64,000 bases of DNA from Eupeodes corollae (GCF_945859685.1 NC_079147.1:67052946-67116945), one strand, 5' to 3'. Numbered from the stretch's first letter, positions 1-10,624 are shown. The notes: generated by a model not told the origin, from the letters alone. Numbers and translations: made by a program.

Positions 1-494
1 CGATGTCATCCTCCCAATCTTCTCTCGATGGGAAAATAACCTTAAAACCCTTACTAAGGTTCAAAGTAGGAGTGCAGTAGTCAGTGTCTACCGATATAAT
101 ATCTGAGGGAATCAATTTCGTTGTGTTGCTGTGACCATAAGGTTTTGACAACCAGTTATTTGAAAGTTCGATTGGTAGAAGATCCAAAATAACGTTTAAG
201 ATGTCAATTGGGCAAGTACGCATGGCCCCTGTGGTGCCCACGTAAGCTGTTCTCTGAACCTTCTTTAGCTTATTAATATTTTAGGCTTTGCTAAGAGCAG
301 GCCACCACACAATCGACCCATATGTTAAGATTGGACGTACTACCGCTGTCTACGTCCATAAAATCATCTTCGACTGAAGTCCCCACTTTTTGCCGAAAGT
401 TTTGCTGCAGGCGTAGAAGGCAACACAGGCCTTCTTAACCCGTACTTCAATATTTAGTTTCCAGTTTAGTTTAGGGTCGAGTATAACAGTTATG
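1..494 (-). mobile_element. LOA-type LINE fragment (RT thumb to RNase H linker), cut by window edge
   Basis: The minus strand carries the end of a reverse transcriptase (RT) thumb and the start of the RT-RNase H linker of an RNase H-bearing non-LTR retrotransposon. Bases 1-250 closely match about 19,815-20,110, the same part of the LOA-type copy at 19.0-22.0 kb. Translation gives thumb motifs such as 'RPILTYGSIVWWPAL'. The reading frame is broken. The copy runs off the left edge, so its RNase H domain lies outside. The LOA assignment rests on the architecture and the DIEGAFNN-type RT motif seen in sister copies. Confidence 0.75.
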
Positions 495-1240
495 AACTAT
501 TAGATAGAGTTTGTAGAGTCCAGAGATTTGATAGCGGAGTGACTATCTGAGAAAATACTGATATCATATTATTCCTTAAGCCAGGAAAAGACTTCTTTTA
601 TCTTAAAAAGTTCGGCCTGGAACAAGCTACAATGATTGGGAAGGCGGAATGAGAGACTTGATTTCAGTCGTTCGGAATACACACCTCCACCAAACCCTTC
701 ATTTTTGTTTGATCCATTTGTATAAAAGTGAATTGCCTCGTCTTCCAGGAATTTCCTATTCTCCCAGAAAGATCTGGGGCGTATAGAAATCTGGAAGTTT
801 CTGTCGAATTGCAGTTGGGGAATGGTGAAGTCTGCGTGCTTTGGAATTGATTCTAAATACCTAAGAATCACGGAGTAGCCAATGTTGTTGTTAGCCCACT
901 GCGACGAAGCTTTGAGGCGAATAGCACAGTTTGCATCAGCTGCTTACACATTTGCTAAGTATATCAGGTACAGTACGGTAACCAGTGCTGTAGATGCGGC
1001 TGTGCAAAGTGATCCGATTATGCATAGGCAAGCTGAACGTTGGACTTTATTTACTCTGGTACGGTATTTAGCTTTTTCTAAATCAATCAGGCATACTACC
1101 ACACCGCACAGTAAAATCGGTCTATATAATCGGTGCATAACTAATACTTAATTTGGGGTTGTAAGCCCGATTTATTACCAAAAGCTTTTCTGACTATTTC
1201 TTATACATTGAGTTTCCAAATTAGTTTTTTTGTCTTAAAT
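495..1240 (-). mobile_element. LOA-type LINE fragment: RT thumb and RNase H domain (pseudogene)
   Basis: A second LOA-type piece follows directly. From high to low coordinate it encodes the RT thumb (about 1215-870, with 'KVQRSACLCIIGSL') and then an RNase H domain (about 870-495). The RNase H has the first catalytic segment as FYTNGS, where active enzymes have YTDGS, so the first Asp is changed to Asn. It also has 'GGGVYSERL', 'FQAEL' and, after a stop, FSDSHSA. It resembles the RNase H at 36,964-37,152 more than the one at 19.5-19.9 kb, so it is a different subfamily from the fragment at 1-494. It probably belongs with the RT piece at 1750-2030 as one internally deleted copy. Bases 1241-1450 show nothing recognisable. 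Confidence 0.75.
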
Positions 1241-1450
1241 AAGACCCTTTTACCTATCCTCGTTTAAGCAATTTAATTGGATGAATTTAATAAAGGGAGG
1301 GTTAACAAATGAAATTTTGTTTTTCTATAAAAATAGGACTATTTCGAATATGTGTGGGTTGTAACCTAGTCTACACCGATCAGCCCAAAATAATACGCAT
1401 AAGTAATCACTGTGAAACCCTCCACATCCAGACCGTTTAAAAAATAAAAA

Positions 1451-1735
1451 ATAAGGTAACGCAATAGTCCGTTGCGAACTAGGGCCTCTCAATCATTCCT
1501 GTGTGCTACTACTGTTTTTAGGGATAGAGGCGACCTAAGTTATAAGCCGAATCCGAAAGCTTTTTTTGAGAAAGCACTTTTCATGACAAGAAATACTCTT
1601 GGAGGATTTGTCCATTCCTCGCAAGAGCCAGCACCTATGCAAAAACTTTAGATGGCACAGGAAGGGATTGAGCCCAAGACCATTGGCATGATAGTCCAAC
1701 GCACTAACCATCTTGCCACGGGTACAACTATCATT
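1451..1735 (-). repeat. tRNA-derived SINE, copy 1 (diverged)
   Basis: This is a degraded member of the SINE family with better copies at 7457-7771, 15,358-15,666 and 35,771-36,084. The tRNA-like head lies at the high-coordinate end, so the element is on the minus strand. The conserved body segment with 'cctcgcaagag' and the tail with 'agtccgttgcgaac' are recognisable. No clear target duplication is visible. Confidence 0.75.
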
Positions 1736-1749
1736 ACCAGTTAGAATTT

Positions 1750-2030
1750 CATTTATCACCAGCTTTCATAGGAGAGGAGAATAAACACCACCTTGCAGTG
1801 CCAAGTACTAACGAATCTTCTAGCAAAAGAGTTGCCTAGTTTGACGTTAATTGGTCAACCTTAAATTAATTAATTTTCCAAACCCTCTACGTTCAGAGAT
1901 GTTAGTGCAAATGTGATGACAAATGTGTCCCCGTTGCTAAAAACGTATTCGATGTCAAGGAAAGCAACAAAAGTGAACTCTGTATGATGATGCGAGTATT
2001 CGATGGGGTGTACTAATGTGTGTAACACCG
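1750..2030 (-). mobile_element. LOA-type LINE RT core fragment
   Basis: Minus-strand translation contains 'FTFVAFLDIE' followed by 'VFSNGDTFVITFALTSLNVEG'-like text. This corresponds to the RT motif FLDIEGAFNNVDTSAI of the copy at 37.1-38.3 kb. It holds the first catalytic Asp region but is broken before the YADD motif. It lies upstream, in element orientation, of the fragment at 495-1240, with a SINE between them. One old LOA copy with an internal deletion and a later SINE insertion would explain the order. Confidence 0.6.
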
Positions 2031-2032
2031 TT

Positions 2033-2744
2033 TTATCCAATTTCCCATCTTAGTCGTTGGACTTTTACCCTTCTGGCTAAGTCTACGTCGCTGTACAGAC
2101 CGTACAGCTCATCGTTCCATTTTCTCCTCCACTCCCCTTCGATGCATACGGGACCGTAGATCACACAAAAAACTTTTCTCTCCAAACGACCCAAGGTGCT
2201 TTCATCCGCTTTTGTCATAGTCCATGCTTCTCCACCGTATAGCAGGACGGGGATGATAAGGATCTTATATAGCAACACTTTGGTCCCTCGAGATGACTTT
2301 AACACTCAATTGCTTTCTTAGTCCAAAGAAACAGTGGTTAGCAAGAGTTATTCTGCGTTTGATCTCCGCGCTAGTGTTGTTTTCTGCGTTTGGCAGGGAT
2401 GCAAAAACTAGACATGGCTTTATACAGCTCGTTCTGTAGATGCTGTCATATGCGGCCTTGAAATCGATGAAAAGATGGTTGGTGTCGATTTGGTGTTCTT
2501 GGGTTTTTTCCAGGATCTGCCGTAATGTGAATATTTGATCAACTGTGGACTTTCCTGGTCTAAAACCACACTGATAAGGACCTATCAGGTTGTTGACGAT
2601 GGGCTTTAAACGTTCACATATCACGGCAGAGAAGATTTTATAGGCGATGTTAAGTAGACTGATTTCTCTATAGTCGGTGCAGTTTAGAGGGTCTCCTTTT
2701 CTAAGGATCGGGCAAACGATACTGAGGTTCAATTCATCGGACAT
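2033..2744 (-). pseudogene. RTE reverse transcriptase remnant lacking the catalytic core
   Basis: The N-terminal part has 'YQCGFRPGKSTVDQIF' and 'LFIDFKAAYDSIYR', which contains the first catalytic Asp. It then joins directly to the post-catalytic region 'AEIKRRITLANHCFFGL', losing the PQG and YADD motifs. A change of frame leads to the C-terminal segment with 'LLYGGEAWTMTKADES' and 'IEGEWRRKWNDELYGLYSD'. The loss was judged against the copy at 11.2-12.0 kb, which keeps GYADD. Confidence 0.8.
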
Positions 2745-3449
2745 GCTTTCTTCCGATCATATCTTACAGATAAGTTGGTGCATCCTCCTAACCAACTTAT
2801 CTCCAGGTGCTTTAAAGAGCTCGGCATTCAAGCCATCCGCTCCAGCGGCTTTATTAGACTTCACCTTAGATATGGCAATCTCTACTTCGTCTAAGTCGGG
2901 AGGACGGGATTGTTGGCTTTCGTCGTCTATGTTGATTGTTGATCCCGCCTGACAGCGGAATTCAGTTCATCGTCGCCGTTATACAGTATGCAGAAGTTGT
3001 CCTTCCATATCCTCAGCATTGTTCCACTATGATGTTTCCACTTTCGTCTTTGCAGCCTTCGGTTCTAAGTTTATGTACCTGTGAATTTCGTTTCAGCTGT
3101 TCATAGAACTTTCGAACTTCATTCCTGCTTTTAAACCTCTCAACATCTTCGACCGCACGCTTCCATGCCCTCTCTTTTTCCTTCTGAAAAGTCGGCGTTC
3201 CTCTCGCCTCTTCTGCTCATAGAGCTAATGAGCAGCTCTCTTCCTATTATGCAGCGCCGCTTTGCGTGCCTGTTGTTTGGCTGCATTTGCCTGCCGACAT
3301 TCCTCATCAAACCATGGGTTTCTTGTTGGTGGCTGTTTGAAACCCAGCACATCAGAGGCGGCTTCTCTGATTGCATCTTAGCAATGTTGACACTGGTTTT
3401 TGGATACATTGTGTTGGCGGCAGAGAACTTCGAGAGAGGTTACATGTAA

Positions 3450-4348
3450 CTAGGTCGGAAAAGGATTTGGTGATCTCTCGCGATTGTAGTCGTTCGACGT
3501 TGTACCTTCTCCCAGCACCTCCCTGTTTTGCTTGGGTCTGGAAATCCGAAGTGCTAACTTGGCTTCAACGAGGTTGTCGGTGTGAGCTCCTCGGAAAGTT
3601 CGGACATCCATGATGCTGGAAGCGTGTCTGGCGTCGATCGCAATATAGTACATCTGATTGACGGTAGATTGATCTGGAGAAGTCCAAGTTCCTTTGTGGA
3701 TGTTGAGGTGTGGAAAACGCGTACTGGCTACCATGACGTTTAGCCCCGCAGCAAAATCTATGAGCCTGAATTCGTTGTCGTAAGTGTTGTCGTGCAGGCT
3801 GTTCTTCCCGATTATTTCACCAAAGATGTCTTCCCTTCCTAACTTGGCATTTAAATCGCCCAGGACAGTTTTAATATCGTAGCTAGAACACTGCCCATAT
3901 GTTTTGTCTAGGAGCTCGAAGAACTTATCTGTGGTGTTGTCGTCTTTCTCTGCTGTGGGGGCGTGAGCGCATATCAGGCTAATATTGCCGAATTTAACCG
4001 TGATGCGTATTGTCATGAGCGACTCAAGAGGCGCAAGACTTCTTGCCTAAATCTGGCTCCAATGACGAAGCCGCATTCAAATAAGCGCTGTTGGTTTTCG
4101 TGGTAGCAGTCAACATAGTAAATATCGCAGTTTTTCATCCTCTTTTTGCCCGGCCCATCCCATCGTATTTCCTGGATGGCGGTGATATCTGCTTTATAGC
4201 GGTCTAGAGCCTCCGCTAATTCTTCGGCCGCACGTGGTCTGTTAAGGGACCTAACATTCCACGTGCATATCAGAAGTTCGTTGTCCTTTATTCGTATGCG
4301 TTGGTTCGTTGGTTTCTTCCGTATCTGATGCTTGTTGGTGCTTCGCAA
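3450..4348 (-). pseudogene. RTE endonuclease domain, two frames
   Basis: This is an apurinic/apyrimidinic-like endonuclease, which nicks the target DNA for target-primed reverse transcription. The N-terminal part (4348-4013) has 'LLICTWNVRSLNRPRA' and 'ITAIQEIRWDG', which supply the Asn and Glu metal-binding residues. The second part (4016-3450) has 'VLGDLNAKLGRED', the D-x-N motif, and the 'TWTSPDQSTVNQMYYI' region. The two parts are in different frames that overlap at about 4013-4016, so one frameshift separates them. The final SDH motif is degraded to TDNL. Confidence 0.8.
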
Positions 4349-4859
4349 CTATGAAAGCTTTTACGTGGCCAGAAAGTCACCGCGACGGCACAACCCCCAA
4401 CCTGGAGGGTCAGATCCTAAGTATAATTCCAAGGATGGGGAGCCGGACAAAACCACTCCTTATAGGCCTGGGCTCTGAATAAGTCGAAGATGCCCTATAA
4501 GGTGTTCACTAAGTAGTTCAACCTTACTGGAACTGTGGACTCCACCGTTGATTCCATCTCGGGAATTCCTCCGCTGCCCTCTGGATAAGGAGAGGTTCCT
4601 TAGTGGAAACACCTCCCTCGTTTGCTGCCCTCAACAACTTTCCACTGGGGTTGGAACCCAATCTCCAGTTGAGGTACTAGGCACCCGATGTTCACCACGG
4701 GGAGGTGAGAGTAGGAGTTGATAGACAGAGGTGGGTTTTGAGAAAAAAATGTGGACGCTCGTGTCCTCTTGAATGCACATGTCTACCATTTGAACATCAA
4801 CATTTTCCATACATAACTGATTTTTCTCTCACTCAAATTTCTAATTATGCTGTGTTAAA

Positions 4860-5270
4860 AAGTTGAGATCGGATAGATGGATCAGATGCGATATCGCCTA
4901 TTAATTTTAAGCAATACTCGACTCCACTCTGTTTGGCTGTATTTAATAAATCAATGTCATCTGGAATTTTTCTAAACAAATACAAGATATCTTACATTAA
5001 TCCAATTTATAAAACTTGGTTAAAAATGTTGGCATGAAATTAAAGACCATTTTTAAGACCATTTACCTTAACACTTTGAAAAAATCATTACTGATCAACT
5101 TAATTTTGCTGTTAAAAATGGTCTGTCTTCCAAAACAATATGGATTTGTTAAAGGTCGCTCAACTAACACAAACATTGGTCTTTTTATTGATTTTTGGAA
5201 TTTAACTCTGGAGTACACACGCCCTATTTTTTTACACCAATGCACGCGTGGCCTACTATGGTGGACCATT
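4860..5270 (+). mobile_element. LINE family 'D', RT N-terminal fragment
   Basis: Plus-strand translation across frames gives 'STPLCLAVFNKSMSSGIF' and 'KQYGFVKGRSTNTN', the entry part of a non-LTR RT. Related downstream RT pieces lie on the same strand at 6770-6935 (KAFDHVDH) and 8640-8905 (PQGSHL and FADDA). The three pieces are in RT order and are separated by the Jockey insertion at about 5350-6699 and the LINE C insertion at about 6942-8632. The clade is not assigned. Confidence 0.6.
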
Positions 5271-5346
5271 TAATATTGTTAATAATTTAATAAATGAAAT
5301 AAATATTTTTACGTAATATGCCTTAAACATTTAATAACCATAATCT

Positions 5347-6492
5347 ATGAATTTTAGATTAGAGTTTAAAGTAAAAAAAGTTTTTGAAAAACTGCTACTT
5401 AAAAGGCTTAACAAAATAATTGAAGAAAGAAGACTAATTCCGAGCCATCAGTTTGGATTTGGAAATAAACATTCCACGATAGACCAAGTGCATCGTATTA
5501 CGGATGTTGTGGAAAAGGCACTTGAAGAAAAACAAGTATGCTCGTCTGTATTCTTAGATGTTGCTCAAGCTTTTGACAAGGTTTGGCACTTGGGACTTGA
5601 GTACAAACTGCATAGGGACTTCCCCAGGCAGTACTACGAAATACTGAAATCCTACGTTACGAACCGACTCTTTAGAGTACGGTACGACCAAAATTACTCG
5701 GAACTTAAGAAAATTGAAGCCGGTGTACCACAAGGAAGTGTCCTAGGACCAACCCTGTATCTGTTATATACAAGGGATATTCCAGTGGACATCAACGCTA
5801 TCATGGCCACCTTTGCTGATGATACTGCAATATTGGTGCCAGATAAATCCGTTACGAAGGCTACACAAAAATTGCAAAATGCAGTCGATAAAGTTAGTGA
5901 TTGGACGCACAAATGGCGTATCAAATTAAACGAAACAAAATCGACGCATATAAACTTTACAAACAAAAACATAAACAATGTTCCAATTTTTATAAACAGT
6001 ACAGAAGTACCTTACTCCAAAACCGCCAAATACCTTGGAATGAATTTGGATGCAAAGCTTAAATGGAAAGAACACATCAAAAAGAAAAGAGAAGAACTAA
6101 ACTTGAAGTACAGGAAAATGTACTGGTTAATAGGAAAGAACTCTGACCTATCTATCCAGAACAAACTAATGTTATATAAGCAAGTATTCAAACCCGTTTG
6201 GACATATGGCATCCAACTATGGGGCTGTACAAAGAAAACAAATGCTGAACCCATCCAAAAATTCCAAAGCAAGGTCCTTCGTGGAATAATAAATGCCCCT
6301 TGGTATATAAGAAATAGCGATCTACATCGTGACCTTCAAATTGAAATGGTTACAGAAGTGGTTAAGAAACACGCTGTATCACACAATCAGCGACTGCAAA
6401 GTCATACTAACTCTGAAATGGAGACCGTATTAAATGTACGAGACAATGTTCGGAGATTAAGAAGAACCAAGCCTCATGAGCTGATGGGCTAA
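5347..6492 (+). CDS. Jockey-clade LINE reverse transcriptase, 5'-truncated but open
   Basis: This is an uninterrupted 381-residue RT. Motifs in order: FGFGNKHSTIDQV (residues about 36-48), FLDVAQAFDKVWH (69-81, first catalytic Asp), GVPQGSVLGP (126-135), FADDT (156-160, catalytic Asp pair), then the thumb and C-terminus with 'YGIQLWGCTKKTN'. The endonuclease and ORF1 are missing because the copy is 5'-truncated, as is usual for target-primed insertions. The first dozen residues are probably flanking DNA read in frame, so the Met is not a native start. A 3' UTR and a run of 21 A follow. The open frame and intact tail make it one of the younger insertions here. Confidence 0.9.
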   Translation: MNFRLEFKVKKVFEKLLLKRLNKIIEERRLIPSHQFGFGNKHSTIDQVHRITDVVEKALEEKQVCSSVFLDVAQAFDKVWHLGLEYKLHRDFPRQYYEILKSYVTNRLFRVRYDQNYSELKKIEAGVPQGSVLGPTLYLLYTRDIPVDINAIMATFADDTAILVPDKSVTKATQKLQNAVDKVSDWTHKWRIKLNETKSTHINFTNKNINNVPIFINSTEVPYSKTAKYLGMNLDAKLKWKEHIKKKREELNLKYRKMYWLIGKNSDLSIQNKLMLYKQVFKPVWTYGIQLWGCTKKTNAEPIQKFQSKVLRGIINAPWYIRNSDLHRDLQIEMVTEVVKKHAVSHNQRLQSHTNSEMETVLNVRDNVRRLRRTKPHELMG

Positions 6493-6698
6493 AAGCTACG
6501 GGAAAGTGTTATAACCCTAAACTTCCCCCAGTGCGATTTAAAAATTAAGAAATAAAATTCATTTGTCGATCTTTTATAGATTGGTCCTGATTCACCGGTG
6601 GTTTTAGTGCGGTAAGAGTCCCACACTACTCGGTACCGATTCTTACCGAGTGTCTTTTGAAGATTTCCATCGGATATAAAAAAAAAAAAAAAAAAAAA
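6493..6698 (+). other. 3' UTR and poly(A) tail of the Jockey-type LINE
   Basis: About 185 bases follow the RT stop codon and end in 21 consecutive A (6678-6698). The UTR contains a GC-rich inverted motif around 'gtaagagtcccacac' and 'accgagtgtct'. The tail marks the exact 3' end of the insertion. I could not find a convincing target duplication at the 5' junction near 5350. Confidence 0.8.
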
Positions 6699-6769
6699 TG
6701 TTAAGACGAAAACTATTACTGTGGTCTTCTATAGTAAGCCACGAGTGCACTCCAGTGTTAAGTAAGCCA

Positions 6770-6935
6770 ATTATATGTTTTGTGTACTGATATTGTAAAG
6801 GCTTTTGATCATGTTGACCATTTACTACTTTTGAAAAAGTTGCAAATATGAGGCTTCAATCCCAATTTTATAAAATGGTTAAATTTTTATTTGTCTAATT
6901 TTTGTTTTAATAATAAACGCACACTCAAGGGCACA
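6770..6935 (+). mobile_element. LINE family 'D', RT motif-3 fragment
   Basis: The plus strand reads 'VLYTDIVKAFDHVDH' then 'LLLLKKLQ' and 'FIKWLNFYLSN'. This is the RT segment around the first catalytic Asp. It continues family D after the Jockey insertion and is cut at about 6935 by the LINE C copy on the opposite strand. Confidence 0.6.
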
Positions 6936-6941
6936 GCACTA

Positions 6942-8632
6942 AATTCCACACGGTTTTTTCTTCCTTATTGTATAAGTCTGTTTAGATCGGAATTTATTGA
7001 ACTTATCATATTTTGCCGTTGCAGTACCACATCCGAAGAAGAGGGATGTGAGTCTGAAAACGAACATGAAAAGCTAAGAGTACTATCATTAGCGAAAAAA
7101 TGTATTAGATTAGATGTTGCAGACAGGAGATCATTTATAACAATTAGAAAGAGTGTTGGAGATAAAACAGAGCCCTGGGGCACACCAGCATTTATTTTAT
7201 GGATTTCAGACTTGAATCCATCTAATAAATACTACTTGTATTTTACGATTCGAAAAGAAATTACTAACCCATGTAGCAGGGAATCGTGTAAACCGAAAGC
7301 ACGCATTGTCGATAAGAGAGCTTGATGCCAAACCCTATCAAATGCTTTTGAAAAATTAAGTGCAATAATATAACTTTCTCCAAAACCTATTGCCACGTAA
7401 GAAATATTGTCGGACATTTTTTGAGCTGATAATTAATCAGTGTTTCTCTGACCATGAGTCAGTGGCATGATGGTTAGTGCGTTGGACTGTCATGCAAGGG
7501 GTCTGGGTTCAATCCCTGCCTGTGCCACCTTAATTAAAAAAAAATAATTTTCGCGGGTACTGCCTCTTGCGAGGAATTGACAATTCCTTCAAGAGTAATT
7601 CTTGTCATGAAAAAGTGCTTTCTCAAATTAGCCGTTCGGATTCGGCCTTAAATTGTAGGTCCCTTGCATTCCTGACAACAGTACTCGCACACAGGAATGG
7701 TTGAGAGTTGTAAGTCACTAGGCCCTGGTTCGCACCGGACTGTTGCGCCACCCCATTTCATTTCATTTTTCCTGACCATGGCAAGAAGAGACGTAAGGCA
7801 ATCGGTCGAAAATTAGAGGGTGAGGAAAATTCGCCTTTTTTGGGGTTGGGCTCGACAAATGCGGTTTTCATCCGCTCGGAACGAGACCTGAGGAGTAGGA
7901 CAGATGAAAAAGCTTACGCAGTGGTTTTGTCAGCGCTAAAGAACACCTCTTCAGAACAATAGCGGGGATACCATCCGGACCAGCGGATTTATGTATGGAA
8001 AGATCTTTTAGGACTCTCGCCAAAATACCAGTGGGAAAAGAGATTGGCCGCATAGAATTATTAACGCGCTTAATGACAGACGGAGTCATGACATTCAGCG
8101 TTGAATTGGTGGTGAACTGCCTACCAAAAAGATTAGCTTTTCCAAGAGAGCTTACAAATGGAGTTTCATTAACAACGAGCGTGGGCATCGAGGAAAAGGA
8201 AAAAGTCCTCATGGTTTTTACGAATGACCAAAAATGTTTACTGTCATTGCTGTATTTTTTGCCGTAATTTTTCGTCATGTAAAAATTAAGTTAGTAGAAT
8301 ATGGGCGTTGCATGTCTTCCTGGCATAGTTGAACTTATTCCGCTTTTCCTCAGTTGAGTTGGCTTTTAAACAACGGGAACTTACCTTCTAGTCCCTAATA
8401 ACCTCTTTACAGTTTGTATGGATGCGTTTTCCTTAGGCCTGATGCTTTATACTCCATCCGGAATAAAATTCTAATTCCCAAAAGAATTAAACTTGTGATT
8501 ATATCAACGTCACTATCAAGGAAGCATAGTGACCAGTTAAATATCCTGAAATAATTATTGAGACCGTCCCAGTTGATTTTCTAGTACTGCCAAACGGTTC
8601 TCTTATAGGAGATCTTTATTTAACTGCAGACG
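6942..8632 (-). mobile_element. LINE family 'C' copy (CR1/Jockey-group), inserted in family D
   Basis: From high to low coordinate this copy holds the end of the endonuclease (about 8632-8450, matching 12.65-12.8 and 63.2-63.35 kb), a linker, the RT entry 'KSAGPDGIPAIVLKRC' (8278-7868), then after the SINE the motif 'NFSKAFDRVWHQALL' (7417-7232) and 'MPQGSVLSPTLFLIVINDL' with FFANDS in place of FADDS (7183-6965). The RT is split over three frames and one catalytic Asp is Asn, so it is inactive. Homology to the copy at 13.1 kb stops abruptly near 6942. Confidence 0.75.
7457..7771 (+). repeat. tRNA-derived SINE, copy 2
   Basis: A 315-bp SINE. The head is tRNA-like, with an A-box-like segment (7463-7473, tggcatgatgg) and a B box (7506-7516, ggttcaatccc), the internal RNA polymerase III promoter. 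A tRNA-unrelated body follows, and the tail ends in gcgccacccc plus an ATTTC-type repeat. It is flanked by a direct repeat ctgaccatg at 7448-7456 and 7772-7780, read as the target duplication. It interrupts the RT of LINE C. Confidence 0.85.
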
Positions 8633-8639
8633 GGTTCTT

Positions 8640-8905
8640 CCCAAAATCAATACAACTGTTATCAATTCTACCACAAGGAAGTCACTTGAGGCCACTCCTG
8701 TTTCTAATTTTTATAAATGATCTTCTGGCCATTTATAAACATTGTCAATGTTTGATGTTCGCCGATGATGCTTAATTATTCTCAGATATATCCTCAGTTT
8801 CAGATTGTTGCCTTCAATAGGATAATCAAGGTTTCTTGAATTGGTGTCAATATTATCATCTCCATTTAAAACGAAATTAAAAAGCGAGCCTTATAGTGTA
8901 AATGT
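8640..8905 (+). mobile_element. LINE family 'D', RT catalytic fragment
   Basis: The plus strand reads 'LLSILPQGSHLRPLLFLIF' then 'INDLLAIY' and 'CLMFADDA' followed by a stop, then 'FSDISSVSD'. These are the PQG and FADD motifs of a non-LTR RT. It continues family D after the LINE C insertion. A related fragment is at 58,140-58,380. Confidence 0.65.
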
Positions 8906-9330
8906 TTGATCTTTTATACTGAGTCCTTAAATGTGTCTCTGTAGGAGTGTGAAACATTTAAATGCTCTTAACTAATAAAATAATTATTTTATAAAATTAA
9001 TTAAAAGTTAAGAAAACTTAAATCGTTACGAAAAAAAAAAACTTCTACCGTAGACAGTCAGCGTAAAGGTATGCGGCTGTCACCGGCACACTACATACTA
9101 CACACATATTGTGCAACATGAGTTGCCACACTTTTATAATCATAAGAGTAGAAGTAGAACTTTTGCCAACTTTTTTTATTTGTTGGTCCTACCATTCCAA
9201 ATTTTTGTCATAATTTTATATCCTTCGGTCGTCCATCTCTGCGTTCATTATGTAGATATAATTTAGAAGGATATTCTTTTTGGCAAACTCAGCCACACCG
9301 ATGTGAGTGTCTATCTCTCTTTTTTTCTAT
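8906..9330. other. no recognisable feature
   Basis: AT-rich sequence with short A runs and no protein or RNA signal that I can support. Confidence 0.5.
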
Positions 9331-9569
9331 ACAGGGTGTCCCATTACTAATGGTCCAAAAAGAATATGTTGTAGGGTCAAGACCTGAACTAACAGAATGA
9401 AGCAACTTTTTTGATACTAAAAAAGAGCAACAATAAACATCACATTAAATATTAAAGTGGAATATTAGGTTTTATTATCATTGACTTATCGAGGCATTTA
9501 TCCAGGCATAAGGTACCTCTCACATCTCTTCTCACCATGTTTTGAATCAATACTTATGGGACACCCTGT
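9331..9569. repeat. Short terminal-inverted-repeat element (MITE-like)
   Basis: The ends are perfect 14-bp inverted repeats: acagggtgtcccat at 9331-9344 and its reverse complement at 9556-9569. The interior is AT-rich, about 210 bp, and non-coding. If the outer A belongs to a TA target site on the left (9330-9331), the element starts CAGGG, as in some Tc1/mariner-type MITEs. The matching right dinucleotide is TG, so the duplication is not exact. Confidence 0.65.
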
Positions 9570-10004
9570 GCATCTGTATGAATCACACACAAAATTCTAT
9601 CCTATAAGGACAATTCATTTGTGTGGTGTACTCATCAAGAAGGAACTATTTAATTAATCAAACTATTATTATGCTCAAAGTTTTTTGAATTATCATGAAT
9701 CACGTGGTGTTTTTTTTTCTGCTTTTTTCCAGAAAATACTTTGTTTTTGTGTAGTTTGTGGCAAACGTTGTGACAATGTGTCACACTGTTCCAGATTATA
9801 TTATTTTTCTGTTTTTGAAAACGTTGGCTTTAATGGAAATGCGAAAATGAAATTAATAAACCAAATGAGCTTTTAGACGTGAACGCATCTGTATATTTTG
9901 TGTGGGTACTGCTCTTAACTGCGATTTAATTATGACTCGGATGTAATGCCAAAGTAAAAGTACCTAAATACATCCTTGGAAAGTTCTATTTGGACGAAGG
10001 GGAA
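9570..10004. other. no recognisable feature
   Basis: A 63-codon open frame (9685-9876) has no family signature. The region is AT-rich. Part of it could belong to the adjacent LTR element, whose left edge is uncertain. Confidence 0.4.
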
Positions 10005-10486
10005 TGTTATAGTTTATTTATCTTCTTTTTTTTGCATATGAAACAAAATTATTACAATTTACTCCTATATGTAAAAGTACTAATTTAACAAGCTTAAAAA
10101 AGTGTCTAAAATATTTAGGCACACAATAACAAATACATTATTTTTGAAGAACTAAGGAAATAACAAATAAATATTTATTTAAAATTAATACAAAATAAAT
10201 CCATTGATAAATAAATAAATGAGTTTCACCAACAAATTCTCTTAAGCTTATATCAAGAGTTTACCTTTTACAACCGTTTTCGGTTAAGAAGCAGAAAGCG
10301 GCTCGTTAATAAAACTTTTTCACTTTTTCCACTTTTTGTCACTTTATTCCATTTTTCACTGTTTACTGAAATTAATTTTTAAATTTTTAAAATTAAATTT
10401 CAATTACTCTTAAAGTAAAAGCTCCCTCTCCTCGTTTTGAATTCGCGCCTTGTCGGTGACCCTGACATGAAGATTCCGACGTCACA
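10005..10486 (+). repeat. Probable 5' LTR of a Ty3/gypsy-like retrotransposon
   Basis: The right edge is defined by the primer-binding site that starts three bases later. Proposed ends are tgttat at 10,005 and gtcaca at 10,486, the usual TG...CA form. The segment contains AATAAA-like stretches at about 10,160-10,220. The right edge is well supported; the left edge is a guess, because no second LTR is present for comparison. Confidence 0.5.
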
Positions 10487-10488
10487 AC

Positions 10489-10506
10489 TGGCGCCCAACG
10501 TGAGGC
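10489..10506 (+). promoter_or_regulatory. Primer-binding site, tRNA-Lys type
   Basis: The 18 bases tggcgcccaacgtgaggc match the reverse complement of the 3' end of animal tRNA-Lys(CUU), including CCA, with one mismatch (A for G at base 15). A tRNA-primed minus-strand start immediately after an LTR identifies the region as a retrotransposon leader. Confidence 0.75.
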
Positions 10507-10624
10507 CTAATCTCCGCACAATAGAAACTCTACAGTGCGAGCCGAATGTAGTAGTCAACTCACACAGCACGTACGCTTTATTTCGTTGAACAGCTCAAAA
10601 GTTCAAACTCAACAAAAGGGTTAG

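Larger units (their letters stand above)
2033..4740 (-). mobile_element. RTE-clade LINE (BovB/CFDP2-like), nearly full span, internally deleted
   Basis: From high to low coordinate: a 5' untranslated region (about 4740-4350), an AP-type endonuclease (4348-3450), an endonuclease-RT linker (about 3410-2750), the start of the RT (2744-2420) and the RT C-terminus (about 2420-2033). The endonuclease resembles the CFDP2/BovB RTE type. The RT jumps from 'FKAAYDSIYR' to 'ENNTSAEIKRRITLAN', so the segment with PQG and YADD is missing. This copy cannot encode an active RT. Other copies lie at 10.9, 24.1, 31.9, 34.1, 50.9 and 61.3 kb. Confidence 0.85.

Noticed and set aside
882..1151. 89-codon plus-strand open frame
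   Set aside because: It is the antisense of the LOA RT thumb on the minus strand, which carries the recognisable motifs.
5200..6710. target duplication for the Jockey RT copy
   Set aside because: No matching repeat could be found between the sequence after the poly(A) run and the 5' junction region.
7440..7530. possible functional tRNA gene
   Set aside because: The tRNA-like stretch recurs in several copies with a common non-tRNA body and tail, so it is a SINE head.
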